This document shows positions 36,348 through 48,175 of a DNA stretch of 64,000 nucleotides, piece after piece. The stretch's first letter is position 1. Every line of letters begins with the position of its first letter. The translations under genes were made by a program, and so were the position numbers. The notes under the pieces were generated by a model, which searched no databases, was not told the origin of the DNA, and worked only from the letters and a program-made list of their open reading frames with translations. This DNA is from Sipunculus nudus (taxonomy: Eukaryota > Annelida > Sipuncula > Golfingiida > Sipunculidae): assembly GCA_026874595.1 (NCBI GenBank), contig CM049317.1, positions 67,126,618 through 67,190,617 on the forward strand. Direction: 5' to 3'.

Positions 36348-36510
36348 TGGAATAGCCGTGTTAGTCTGTAGTCGAAGTGAATGTAGGTAAAGAGAAAGAG
36401 TGACGGTTCACCTGACGAAGAAGCCTGTGCGCTTCGATAGCACCTGTGTTAATAAACAAGTTAGTCTTTCTAAAAGGCGTCACTCTTTCCCTTTATCTAT
36501 ACAAATGGAC
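36348..36510 (+). mobile_element. Penelope-like element 3' fragment with hammerhead-like core (putative)
   Basis: The segment contains TAGCCGTGTTAGTCTGTAG at the left and ACAAGTTAGTCTTT further right, with CTGACGA (36412-36418), a 5-bp hairpin GAAGC/GCTTC and GATA between. This layout resembles a repeat widespread in animals, which I associate with Penelope-like elements carrying hammerhead motifs (CTGANGA - stem II - GAAA). Here the second core box reads GATA, so the ribozyme, if it ever was one, is probably inactive. No RT or GIY-YIG coding part is present. Assignment is from memory of the motif. Confidence 0.4.
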
Positions 36511-37202
36511 CGATAGCTCTTCCCACGCTGCATACGCATTTGGAAAGAAATAACACTGAAAAATAAAATCAAAGCTAATTCATTCCTGCCAATGTATGAT
36601 CATTTAGTAGCAAATACGCGTCAGGAAAATTGTTACTGTGGGCGGACGCTGATCATTTATATATTTATTTTAACTAACATTAATATAAACGTCACTCGTA
36701 GTGTGAAAACAACTTTTAGATGCGTGGGTATTAAGTTGTATAGCAGGAAGATTAAAATAGCACTATCACTGTTTTACCGTAACTGATAACACTGAGTGAA
36801 TCATGGAGGCATGAAATTAATTGGTCACTGGATTATCAAAGAATGGCTCTTGAGAGTCATGGCTAATTTGCTCCTGGAATATGCAGATTTTTAGGAAACC
36901 AGCTGACGTTTATATATAAAGATAAACAAAACAGTCAGCGACCGCATTTATACCTCCGCTTCCAGTCTGGATAACGAGATCTGGAAACCAAATCAGAATT
37001 TGGTGTATATTACGTGACGCGGTGTTTATAAGAAACCTAGAGGAGAAAATGTGTGTCACAGCTCACCAAGCCCATGGTTGTATCACAGGTCATTTCTGTC
37101 CTCTAGAACAAAGGCAGCAACCAATATTAGTTATCATGAAGGATAAAACATTTTCACTATATCGCAAAGGTAACGAATCTTTATATATAAATATGTATAA
37201 AC

Positions 37203-37212
<10 letters not shown>

Positions 37213-37251
<39 letters not shown>

Positions 37252-38111
37252 GGAATCCAATTGTCAAAATAGATTTTAAGACATTAAGGTTTGTTTCTCC
37301 GATGCTACTTTGTTCTTCTGCAAAATGTCATTAAAACCCTTCACAATATTGTGTCTACAATTTTTTATCAGACAACCCGACCAGTAACCCAGATTTTAGA
37401 CTAGGTGGAGACCGGTTTATGAGCTGGTTATAGCAGTCATTGTCTTCTACCGGCATTACTTTCGTACATCCTCCAGGGGGCAAAACCACTGAATACAATT
37501 ATTTTCTTCTACTTGTTTTTATTTCTTTCTTTTCTTCATGTTCAGGCTAGATCTTAAATATGACCCTTGGGCATAATGTTAGTTATAGGTGACAAATTTG
37601 CATCTGATATTTATTTTGACCTTGATCTAATTTCCAAGGTCGTACACTCCGTAGCCCTTTCCCTATTATCGGTCAGTTGCGGGCCCCAAGTGGGGCTTCG
37701 AATGACCGCTCGGGGATTGCAAACTACTAGTTATAAATATATAAATATCGATACTGAATCGATAATCCTGTGCCAACAATCGATAATCCTGTTACCATTC
37801 AGGCAGTGAGAGTCATCACTATTGTCATCGGTAATCAACCACAGAACCATAACAGATTATCCATTTTTCTTATAGCCAGCCCTAACATAACTATTCATTT
37901 GATTGAAAGATAAATGATAAAACATTACTCTGACATCTGTATTTTTGTTATGGTTAATATGTGTATTTCCTAGGACGAAACTGAAATGGGATTTTTTTCC
38001 AATGTTATTGGCTCGGCTACTGTGACAAGTGAAGTATTGAAGTCTGAAATAAGGGCCCGAATACTAGTATACAGGCCTACAATTTTGAACTTTTTTACAT
38101 CACTTAATGCG

Positions 38112-38161
<50 letters not shown>

Positions 38162-39027
38162 GGAATCCAATTGTCAAAATAGCTTTTAAGACATTAGGGT
38201 TTGTTTCTCCGATGCTACTTTGTTCTTCTGCAAAATGTCATTAAAACCCTTCACAATATTGTGTCTACAATTTTTTATCAGACAACCCGACCAGTAACCC
38301 AGATTTTAGACTAGGTGGAGACAGGTTTATGAGCTGGTTATAGCAGTCATTGTCTTCAACCGGCATTACTTTCGTACGTCCTCCAGAGGGCAAAACCACT
38401 GAATACAATTATTTTCTTCTACTTGTTTTTATTTCTTTCTTCTCTTCATGTTCAGGCTAGATCTTAAACATGACCCTTGGGCATAATGTTAGTTATAGGT
38501 GACAAATTTGCATCTGATATTTATTTTGACCTTGATCTAATTTCCAAGGTCGTACACTCCGTAGCCCTTTCCCTATTATCGGTCAGTTGCGGGCCCCAAG
38601 TGGGGCTTCGAATGACCGCTCGGGGATTGCAAACTACTAGTTATAAATATATAAATATCGATACTGAATCGATAATCCTGTGCCAACAATCGATAATCCT
38701 GTTACCATTAAGGCAGTGAGAGTCATCACTATTGTCATCGGTAATCAACCACAGAACCATAACAGATTATCCATTTTTCTTATAGCCAGCCCTAACATAA
38801 CTATTCATTCGATTGAAAGATTAATGATGAAACATTACTCTGACATCTGTATTTTTGTTATGGTTAATATGTGTATTTCCTGGGACGAAACTGAAATGGG
38901 ATTTTTTTCCCAATGTTATTGGCTCGGCTACTGTGACAAGTGAAGTACTGAAGTCTGAAATAAGGGCCCGAATACTAGTATACAGGCCTACAATTTTGAA
39001 CTTTTTTACATCACTTAATGCGGTTTT

Positions 39028-39078
<51 letters not shown>
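37213..39078 (+). repeat. Recent tandem duplication, two ~870-bp units separated and flanked by (TA)n
   Basis: Unit 1 (about 37247-38116) and unit 2 (about 38157-39028) are offset by 910-911 bp and differ by roughly a dozen substitutions and one indel by eye. (TA)n arrays lie at 37214-37247, 38116-38157 and 39029-39077, exactly at the three junctions. An 80-codon frame is present in each unit (37567-37809, 38477-38719), almost identical because the DNA is; no domain is recognised. Outside the arrays the flanks are not duplicated. Confidence 0.95.
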
Positions 39079-39084
<6 letters not shown>

Positions 39085-39205
39085 AATTTACACTTAAATC
39101 TAAATTTCTTACGAATAAAATTAGTATCTAATTAGTTATAAAAAAACGTGTTTCCACATTAAAGGACCATAGTACCCTTTCATACGCCTTATCACCATAA
39201 CTCTG

Positions 39206-39321
39206 TCTCATACTTATAAAAGAGTATTCGTTCCACCTTTGTCCTCTATGTTCTCTGAAACCGCATGGCGAATGACACTGTACCACACCTCATTTTAAAG
39301 CCTATTTTCGAAGCAGTGACA
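39206..39321 (+). repeat. Dispersed repeat, copy 2 (partner at 6190-6310)
   Basis: Matches the minus strand of 6190-6310, including TGTTCTCTGAAACCGC. Stops interrupt the frame that is open in copy 1. Confidence 0.5.
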
Positions 39322-40512
39322 TGAGCGATTTTACTGACTTGCACGGAGGTTAGACCTAGCACAACCAAACTGCCTTCGGCAATGACCGGAATCGGTGCAT
39401 CGTGGTCACTCAACCTCAAACAAACGATTAAGGACTATTGTTCTTATGAATTATATTTGCTTTCAGTGAGGGAATGGAGCATGTCTGGCCTTACATTGAA
39501 CCAGGCTCTCACCTGCGTGACTGGTCAGTAAAAGTGAAAAACACATGTTTCTCGCTTTATGAAATGGAGGGTTCAATCCAGGAGGATAAATGACAAAACC
39601 TTATTCAAGGTCCCAATTTCAGGAACAGGGGTGGGGTGGGGTGGAGTGTTGGCGGAGGTTTCAGGCCTCAAATTTTGACTGATACGATGAAAAAAAGTTT
39701 GCGGCGGCTGAAAAGGGGATAAGGACCCTCTGCATGGAGTCCCGTTGGATCCGTTTCTGCTACTAACGAGGTAAGCATATTTCTCTTTCTTTCTTCAGGA
39801 ATAGTTTCCTTGCAACGTACATTTAATCATTCTTTCATGTGTTCCTCACAACAACCTAATCTTTATACGTCCAATGATAGATACCAGTCAAATATCATCG
39901 AAACCTGAATGCCCCGATCTCATGCATGTTTGCAATGTAAACATCATCACTGACCAGGTCTTCAAGGTAAACATACCGGAGTATGAATTTCTTGCCACGG
40001 GCACAGCGCCACAAAATAAATTAAAAAAATATTTATACATATCTAATTGAGACAGTATCCCACTGAAAACCTATATGTTCTTTTAACTTTTAGAATAGAA
40101 AAAGAGCCAACATTCCACTCCTCAGTTAATACATCTCCCCAACTCCGGTAAAAAGCCCGGTGTTACGGGTTTATCAGCTAGTACTATTACTTCTTATCTG
40201 CTAGCTGCGTATGGGTCAGATAAAAATGAAGACATGACAGTGAATCTCCGGTTTGTACGTTTTTTTTTGTTTTATTTTAACGAATACTTGAGTCCGAATC
40301 GTATAATACCGGTCCAGTATCCGAGTCCAAAATTCACTATCCGTTTCAGCATTGGGCTCAGCTGTTCACAATACTCAACAATCACACCGGGATTCACACT
40401 GCGCACAATCCGACTCACAACAAGTACGACCCTGCGGATCAGGAATTGCGGGCTTTAAAATGTACGGCCCACAAAACACCCTGGCTGCTACATGCAAAGA
40501 TGGCGTAGGTAT
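39322..40512. other. Unassigned intergenic sequence
   Basis: Contains a G-rich tract near 39629-39648 (GGGGTGGGGTGGGGTGG) and a TTGGATCCG word near 39750 similar to hAT-like ends elsewhere. No gene seen. Confidence 0.4.
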
Positions 40513-41055
40513 TGTTACGGAATCTAATATCATCAGATCACGTATGCGTTATAAACATAAATTTTGTGATGGAGATAAAAAAAATTCAGATTCTGTAACA
40601 CTAGGCAACGTGAAATGTCTAGGGGAATGAATAAGGAGTCAGTGGTCTTTTGTTAACAAATAACTATAACTTATTCTTAAAACAACCCTAACATTACAAT
40701 ATACTAAATCAGTACAATGACACAATATAACAGCAAATCAATACAATCACACAGTAAAATAAACAAAGTGCACAGTACCTGGATACCACCTTAGACACAA
40801 CGATAAGTCCTCTTAAATGTATATGCCGAATGAAAAGTCCACACAAACTCTCCCGGAGAATAACAGTCCAATGTAAAGCTCTTGTAACAATCCAGAAAGT
40901 TAACTTGAGGCAGGCAGCATCAAATTGTATAGAGTTAGTTATAGTAGAATCCCTGAAATTACTGGACAGTCGGATAGTTCCCACACACTGACTAACTTGC
41001 TTCCGTCCGCTGGAATATTCTCTCAGCTGTCTCCCCGCTCTAAAACACAGCCCCC

Positions 41056-41063
41056 TATTTATA
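41056..41063 (-). promoter_or_regulatory. LTR TATA box
   Basis: TATAAATA in LTR sense, followed by GGGGGCTGTGTTTTAGAGC, which is shared with the LTR at 62510. It is absent from the deleted LTR at 3769. Confidence 0.6.
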
Positions 41064-41285
41064 ACTTCTCGCCCCAAGCCGAGAATTTTTCCACTTCTCG
41101 AACAGTCTAAAAAATTCCAACATAATACACAGTAAACACGCTCAAAGAACATACTAGAACAGAGAACGCCGTGTCAGGGTTCACACGTAAGCTCGCTCCG
41201 GCTCAGCCAGGCGAGAAGCCCCAAGCTAGCATGACAACGAGAGTTCAACAAGTACGGATTAAACTGAGAGAGCAACACGCGGCCA

Positions 41286-41320
41286 GACACGGGCGCCACA
41301 ACACGTGTTACGCCCGTGTC
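41286..41320. promoter_or_regulatory. Nested palindrome in LTR U3
   Basis: GACACGGGCG (41286-41295) and CGCCCGTGTC (41311-41320) form a perfect 10-bp inverted repeat around the perfect palindrome AACACGTGTT (41300-41309), which contains an E-box CACGTG. It is close to the upstream end of U3 in LTR sense, where transcription factor sites are expected. The LTR at 62510 does not keep it. Confidence 0.55.
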
Positions 41321-41350
41321 ACACAATAAAAAGGGCACCTGTAACAGTAT

Positions 41351-43142
41351 AAATGTAGTGAAGATGGTAAGTGTAGTGAAGTCCGTTCAGATACGTTTGG
41401 TAAGAATTGTTTCCAGGCAAATACCATAATCATTGGGGTTTTACGGTAAGGCTTTCACGGAAAAAATAATATTTTGTAAGCACGCATATGTGAAATGTAA
41501 ACAGAAGGCGTTTCCTTGAAATGAAACAGATTTTGATTATTATTGTTGACTGTTGATACAATTATTGTCCTGGCCATCCCACCGTGTCTAACTGGAAGTG
41601 GCTCGTTCAAACAGACACGACCTCTGGCGGACGGGTGATCGTGATTCTCAATCTTCAAACTTCCCATTTGTGGCACCATCAGTCTCTTGTTTTATATCAT
41701 ATTTTTATTCAAACTGTTTTACTGACGAGAGACAAGCTGGGTTTAGCATATCTCATTCGTGTATAACGAAGAAAAATGGCGGTACACAATTTCGGGCGCA
41801 CACTAATTAATTGTGCGTTTAAGCGTAGCGTCAGTGGTGTTTTCCTCGACTTGTATGGCTTATTAAGATTCAAAGCGTACGTCCAGCAGCCACGTTGGAC
41901 CTATTAATTCAGACGAACTGCTCTTACGACGGGGTCTAGTGGAACCGTCCTGACAGGAAGAAAAATAACCGGACGTCCGGGCGTAAACACTGGACTTTTT
42001 CTTCATGTATAATAGATATAGCTGCCGACTAGGTCAATAACTCCTACTTACCAAAATCTGAGCGGTCAAACCGTTTATTAAGGAGTCGTCGCACACGTAA
42101 CAGAAAAGGTAGAGTTTTCGTTCCGTGCCATACGGCACACATTTGATCCAACTATCGCGAATCACGAGCAGCCATGTTTGTTGAATCTAATATTTATTTA
42201 TGAAGCCGGTGAGTCTGAGGTTTATATTGCAGGAGAACCTGTTTAAGTAAATCATTTCCTTTGCTGGTTGCTATCACGCCGTCACTGGAGTCGACTTAAT
42301 CTGGCTACTGATATGGTTATTTATGAAATAATTCAGTCAGGCCCTCTTTTAATAGGAGTCTAGGAGTGCCTGTTAAAATAAATCGTCCCCTGTGATGGAT
42401 ACTGGGACACGCAGTCACTATAGAATAAAATAAAACTGCTTTGGGTCGCAAACAGAAACCAAGGTTAACCGGAAACAGGGAAGTATTTTACAGTAATCTG
42501 GTTTATACGGACATTCACATCACAGTGTATTTTTATCGGATAATCGGAATACATGATGAACAAGCCTAGAGGACACATTAAGTGTGTCGTAGATACATCA
42601 GTATATATGCATAATGCAGATATTTTTGCTTAATACGTTCATAAAAAGTTATATATTTTAAAGAAAAATGAATTATTTTTACTCCAAGTTGGCAAAATAT
42701 GTCTGCTCCTGGTTCCATTCTTTTAAGGAATTATTGGGCCCGGTGTTGATATTTAAATCATCATATGTAGGAAAAATAGTCTATCCTATGACAGGTAATT
42801 TTCCGACTTAACTTTTATCATATCGTCCAACCAAGTAAAAAAAAAAACGGGAGGTCACTGAACGATCTCTGTAAACCCCCTCCCACCGGTCACCAGAACT
42901 GAGCGATATTAGGGAACAAAGTATGTAGCTAACGGCATTGAATATTTGGTCAAGTTAGAAAATAAATACTTAGTACAAATCCGTTACCTGTAGCTTTTAC
43001 TATGGTTATGGACGGAATATTTTTTTTCGCCGGATCTATGCTCTGTGGAATCTAAGAACAACCCCACCAAAACGTTACCAGTGTCAGTATAGAAATAAAC
43101 CCATCAACCCCTCCAAGCTGCCTTCTCTACCGGACCAGGCTT
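41351..43142. other. Unassigned intergenic sequence
   Basis: 41585-41640 shares a ~25-base word (ACGACCTCTGGCGGA and flanks) with the reverse strand near 60640, hinting at a further dispersed repeat. No gene seen. Confidence 0.4.
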
Positions 43143-43365
43143 TATTAGCAAATTAAGCTAATTAGAAAATCATTATTCAAATGAGAAGAATAATGTGGGA
43201 GTACTTTGGACTGCGCTCATTTAAATCAGGAATATGATCAGTAATTAGTAATTTACGAATACTTTTTAAGAAATCATCATGCAGCCGTGAAAGTAATCAA
43301 AGGCATCCAGTTTAAGCTAATCCCCACTTGTCGCATAATCGCATTGTAACCGAAAGACGCCGTTA
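43143..43365 (+). repeat. Dispersed repeat, copy 2 (partner at 33905-34150)
   Basis: Shares ATGTGGGAGTACTTTGG and GTGAAAGTAATCAAAG with copy 1 in the same order and similar spacing. Small indels break the frame seen in copy 1. Confidence 0.7.
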
Positions 43366-44569
43366 TTGGTGGATAAACAAGAATACACCGGTTCCACACT
43401 CAAATACTTGCTTATCTTATTAGGAGAGGCATTTTAATATTAGTTTGATATATTTATTTTTATATTTATTTCAAACATATTTTACCAGGATAGCCTATAT
43501 TCAGCTCATTTGCTGGTTTTCAACAGGGTCCTGGAAAAATTTAAAAAGAAATAAAATATACATCATACAGATTCAGATTAAACATGACGTAGTGCTCTAT
43601 TTTTAAATACATAGTTCAATACATAGTTCATACTTTAAGGATAAAGGCATGATTTCATAGATATGGACCTGCATAATTAAAACTAGATTTAAAACGTTCA
43701 CGCCTGGGCCTGGGTAAAATCAAATTATGGCTGTCAGAAGACCGTGTTTCACATGGCATCCGTTGCAACCTGAGAACAGTTTTGAAATATTCAGGTACGT
43801 CTTCAGACAAACATTTATATACGACTTGATAATCAAATCCGGTTAATATTTATAAAACGGCGTGATCGCTACTGACTATCATTAAGGCATCGGTATGGAA
43901 GAGCATTTATAAAGTTCGAATCCGTTAGAAATTCTCTTGAGTGTCCCCCTGTTACAGAGTTTGCCGTCTACAACAAGGAGCAACTAGTAACTTGAGTTGC
44001 AGTCTGGACAACATTAATAAAATTCGGAATATCATAATATGGAAATCTAAATGAGTTATGTTAGTGGTATTTATTATACGTGTAACACGTTAAACGAGTA
44101 TCTCGATTTGTAATAATTTTACCTCCACCGGAACGTTTTATGCTTTCCCTTAGTTCTTTAGTTGGTTTGCGTCTTGTTCAAATTTTACGCAAAATATAAG
44201 GACTTATTTTTATTGAATTTTGTATTTCATAGCTTGTTAAGGAAACAATCCATTTAATTTTGAGATAATATGTATCACCATAATTAATTTTTAATTAAAT
44301 GGATTAAATAATATTATGACACAGAGCGGTTCCTTTGTCCCTGAGGAGACCGATATTCCAATAAGAGAACGTATCCCTAGGTTAAGCCTTGGTCAGTAAA
44401 CACACTGTTACGCCACTGACTCCTCCCGGAGAGACCGGCCGTTCTTATCACACAACCTGTCACCGCCAGTCATCTATAGTGATATAACTACTAATAAAAT
44501 CCTCATAATATCCCGAGAGAGCCGGATATAAGAAAATCACCCGATTTGTTTTAATACTTTGGGCGGAAG
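43366..44569. other. Unassigned AT-rich sequence
   Basis: No gene or named repeat. One short internal repetition (AATACATAGTTCA, twice near 43608-43632). Confidence 0.4.
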
Positions 44570-44682
44570 TCGGGCACGTGCTGAAACCTGCCGTTGTCAG
44601 ATTCGAACCTTCACCTCTCAGTTTACCGGCACAGTAGTCAGACACGTAAACCACTCGAACGACGGGGCTGGTCAGAGACATG
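44570..44682 (-). repeat. tRNA-derived SINE head
   Basis: In reverse complement it has an A-box-like TCGTTCGAGTGGTTTACG and a B box GGTTCGAATCTGA about 35 bp apart, followed by CAACGGCAGGTTTCAGCACG. A genuine tRNA would need a paired acceptor stem, which is not seen. It looks like the 5' part of a tRNA-type SINE, not of the family at 45557 and 50314. Confidence 0.5.
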
Positions 44683-45556
44683 GTTAACTTTCTTATTTCC
44701 CTGGATAATTTATTTTATGCTCGTAAAGCTTATATAGATGTATTGTGTATCGATAGTGAAGGGATGCAATTTAAAATTGGATTTTTAACCTCCGCTACAC
44801 TATAACAACGTAGGCAATACCATTCTCTTCTGTGCCCTCTGGTTTTGATATATAAGTATTCTAGACAGAGCCTGGAACTAAAAATAATCAATATATAATC
44901 AATCACCTCACCCTTGTCCTCCATGGTCACTGATAAAACGCCAAAGCCGCCGCCTGACACTACATTGGACCACTTGACATTTCACTCGTGGCAGGTAGTG
45001 CAGATTTGGTTGCTTTTTAGAGGAAAATTTACTTAATGACCGGACAAAACTTCTGACGTCCTAATTACCATTACCGTCTGTTTGTGAAGCCACAGTCAAG
45101 AGAAATCACGGTAAAAGCTGCCGGAGGTCAATACAACGGGATTCAGACGGCTAGACGTATTGCATCCACAACAAGTATACTTCAGTTACAGACTAGGTGG
45201 CTATTTATTTGCCATTAAGACCCATCCTCGTCTCGTTTCTCTGCGAGGAGTCGCCCGAGACGGACGGGAATGCAGATGTAAACCCTAACAAAGCTGGTTT
45301 TAACCGCGGGTCTGCTTCCTTTGATAAAAACCTTTGCCATTTTCATGAGCATACGCTTGAAGATTAAATCATACAGACTGAAAGTCTGGACTGCGCTTAA
45401 GCTTGCCGTCATCAAGCCGATATTCAAAATTTTCTCGAAATTCGTTTATGCACTTGCCACATAGAATCCAGGCATAGTTTAAATAATCTAAGCGTGAATC
45501 TGGGCATAGTTAAAAAAATGTAAGCGTTTGTGTAGAACAAGTTTTCTTATTTTTGT
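44683..45556. other. Unassigned intergenic sequence
   Basis: No gene supported. Confidence 0.4.
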
Positions 45557-45954
45557 TGTTGTTGGAGGTAACCGCCTCCATTTTTTCCATGCTGGATTAA
45601 CTCTAAGTATATGTACATCTGCAGAATTCCATTCCGATTCAGGACTACATGACCGGACAGTATCACACGCTTCCTCACATTTTATATCTTGGTGTTAACA
45701 AGGCCCAGTTACTACTGCACCTGTGGGCCCTAGGCGTGTAATCGTCCCCATTACTGGGTCATACCATCAAGGAACCCCCGAAAGGTGCAATCGTTTGTGA
45801 ATGAAACACGGCAGTAAGACAGGCCTTCCAATTAAGCCTGTAGCGCACTGACCCTTGTTTTAGGCCGAGCGTTAAATTTTTACAGCCTCTGCTGAGATTA
45901 GAACTCACAGTCTTTGCTTTGAACCCTGTGCTCTATCGCTGAGCCACAGAGGCC
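45557..45954 (-). mobile_element. tRNA-derived SINE, copy 1
   Basis: In reverse complement it starts GGCCTCTGTGGCTCAGCGAT (A-box-like) and has GTGAGTTCTAATCTCAGC (decayed B box), then a central block with TTTCGGGGGTTCC and GGGGACGATTACAC, a TTAACACCAAGATAT block, and a tail with TGTACATATACTT and the hairpin GGAGGCGGTTACCTCC. The copy at 50314-50681 has all these parts in the same order. About 400 bp, longer than simple SINEs, so a central conserved domain and a LINE-derived tail are likely. Family not named. Confidence 0.75.
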
Positions 45955-47474
45955 GGTATGTGTGAAGATCACATTTTATTTTAAAGACTTTGCCAAATGA
46001 GGTCAGATGCACATATTTTTTTTCATCGGAGGTTTCTGATTATAATTCTCAAATGCCATAATTATTAGTTTTTTGTTTAAAAGAAAACATATATTTGTCA
46101 ACAGGCAGAGACAAATTCCAGGGGCGGACACAGGGGGTCCGAGGAGGTGTTCAGGTAGTGCTAAGATACTCTGAAAACATAAAATCTAAGGCAGGGTTTC
46201 GGTTAATTATTCTGTTTAACACATTTTAAGTCTTGGTGATAAGAAACCATCATGCTTTTTCATTACTAGAAGTGACCTGATGAGCTGTCCATGAGATTTT
46301 CGATTTCATCGATGTGTAACGATGCCACCCCGTTACCTCCCGATGTCAACCGGAATGTGTCGTGAGTGTCATCCCCGATTCTAAATAATTTTACGTGTTC
46401 AATGATGTCCCGGTGTCTCCTCAATCCTCTCCACATCCCGATGTAACCTCGATTTGTCCCTGGTGTTACCCCTGATGTTACATTGAAGGTAAGCTGATAT
46501 CGTGGCACTTCGGGGTTGATACCGGCGATGTGCTAGTCTTTTCTACAAATATCAAAACTGCACGATATCAAAACTTAGGAAAATAAAATAACTCCTGTGA
46601 TATCGACGATAAATTTAAAATAATGATATCGCGCGGACACGAATTGTAATTATATCAAACCAGACTAGACCCAATAATCCAAATGTTAACTTCATAAAAA
46701 TATGTGATACTCAAAATATATATATTTTCTTAATTGAATGATAATTTTCAAAATGAAAAAAAAAATACATACCTGAATCACATGGAAATCAGGCATAACA
46801 TCATTCGCTTAATATTAATTAGATGTCTGACTAACAGTTTCATTATATTTATTAGTTTCATTCCTATCACGCAAGTTTCATCTTTGAGTTAGATGATAAA
46901 GTGCATAAACTTTATAAATAGGCAATCAGCCATGTATGACCTGAATGAGAAGTCTGGTAATAAGAAGACACGAGGAACTTTGGCTCAATATCAATATTCG
47001 CGACTACAGTACCACTCTGATTAAACTAAATAAAAGCATAATGCATGGTTTTTGAAACTTTGGATAATCAATGCACTGATTTAATTCAGGGGCTCGTGCA
47101 GGATCCCAGGAAATGGCGAGGGGTGGGGGTGGGGGGGGGGGGGGGAGTCTCAGCCCCGTGTTACAGGTTAATAAGTGTGCCGGAAGTGCTAATACACTTT
47201 ATACACAAGTCTAGCAGGCACAAATTATATTGTCGAAAACGGTACGAGACATAAAATCTTGTGCTGTTTAAAGCGTATGTAATTCTATTACAAAGCAGCT
47301 GTTCATTCACCTTTCCTATTTAACAATAACTTTTGCCGACTTTGTATTCAAAGGATCGTCTTTCACAAACTAAGCAATTATTCCGGTAAACGAACTAGGG
47401 AGGTATTGTGAGAATCACAACTGATGCCTAGGTCAAAAGGAGGCAAGGCACGGATACCTGATTAAACACTCTGG
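45955..47474. other. Unassigned intergenic sequence
   Basis: Contains a G-rich run at 47119-47145. No gene seen. Confidence 0.4.
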
Positions 47475-47657
47475 TTAAATACATGACTTGTACAACCTAA
47501 CACCCGCCACGCGGTATGGTATTCCCAATTCACTGAAAGTGGACCACATGCGTCTGTCGCTGAATGCCCTTGCCACTCTCCAACGAGTTGCTAACGCTGT
47601 CTTAGTAACATGTTTGAGATGGACCACTGTTACCTGCATGAAGACAAAATATATCAC
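47475..47657 (-). pseudogene. Possible Tc1/mariner-type transposase fragment
   Basis: A 60-codon minus-strand frame reads TRWRVARAFSDRRMWSTFSE and continues LGIPYRVAGVRL. This loosely follows the Tc1-like DNA-binding pattern (R-x-ISDRTVR-x-RL-x-x-x-GI-x-x-RR). No catalytic DDE region, TIR or neighbouring fragment was found. Weak; it may be chance. Confidence 0.2.
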
Positions 47658-47843
47658 AACGCTATTGCAATATTGCTGTTACACACATAATAAAAGACAT
47701 GAAGAAACATATCTCACGCACACGACGTAATATATGCTACCATAACTTGTGAATCTCGCGCCCATGAGATAATCCTTTGCCTGTGCCTATTATAATGAAA
47801 CTGTTTTGTTCTTTGCTCAAGGTTGAATTATATTTAATATGAT

Positions 47844-48120
47844 TTATTTGTTGTTGGTGATCAGAAAAGGGGCCAGGCACGTAACAGCCAGGTGAATAAA
47901 TAGGCCCTCGCCACTTCCTGGAACGCAGAGACCGTCCTTGAATATTCGTGCCACGTCATCGCAAGTGTATAAATACAGCAACATGAGAGGCCCAGAATCA
48001 GAGGTTTGATTGTCAGGGGTACCAGAAAGAGCAAGATTGAACATCTTGCGGAACAGTTTTCTTCTCATGCATTTCCTCTGGCAATGCAATTTATAATCGC
48101 TTTTATTTGAAATCATTGTA
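47844..48120 (-). CDS. Candidate terminal exon, unknown gene
   Basis: On the minus strand, CCATTGTCTTTACAG gives an acceptor ending at 48121, and the frame then runs from ATG at 48116 for 90 codons to TAA at 47844. The frame begins with a basic stretch (MRRKLFRKMF) and continues with a more hydrophobic C-terminal half (LMLLYLYTCDDVARIF). Composition is more balanced than in the flanks. The acceptor region is duplicated at 49118-49192. No domain recognised. Confidence 0.3.
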
Positions 48121-48175
48121 CTGTAAAGACAATGGGTGTATCCCCTAGAGGTGATTCATATTAGGCTTACAATGC
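48095..48175. repeat. Short direct repeat, copy 1 (partner at 49118-49192)
   Basis: TTTGAAATCATTGTACTGTA and AAGACAATGGGTG here match TTTGAAATCACTGTGATGTA and AAGACAATGGTTG at 49118-49192, same orientation, about 1.02 kb apart. Confidence 0.65.

Larger units (their letters stand above)
40513..41346 (-). repeat. Solo LTR of the Gmr1-like family, 834 bp
   Basis: Plus-strand ends are TGTTACGG and TGTAACA, a six-base inverted terminal pair (TGTTAC...GTAACA). The flanking 4-bp target duplication is exact: GTAT at 40509-40512 and at 41347-41350. Sequence matches the 5' LTR at 3769 and the LTR at 62510 along most of R/U5. Orientation is minus, from the element at 1-4219. No internal sequence is attached, so it arose by LTR-LTR recombination. 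Confidence 0.95.

Noticed and set aside
37567-38719. Duplicated 80-codon frames as paralogous genes
   Set aside because: The identity is explained by the recent DNA duplication; no domain and no sign of protein-level constraint can be seen.
39629-39648. G-quadruplex regulatory element
   Set aside because: Three G4 runs and one GG in line, but no promoter or gene nearby to make it meaningful.
44570-44682. A tRNA gene on the minus strand
   Set aside because: Boxes are present but no closed acceptor stem is seen; more like a SINE head.
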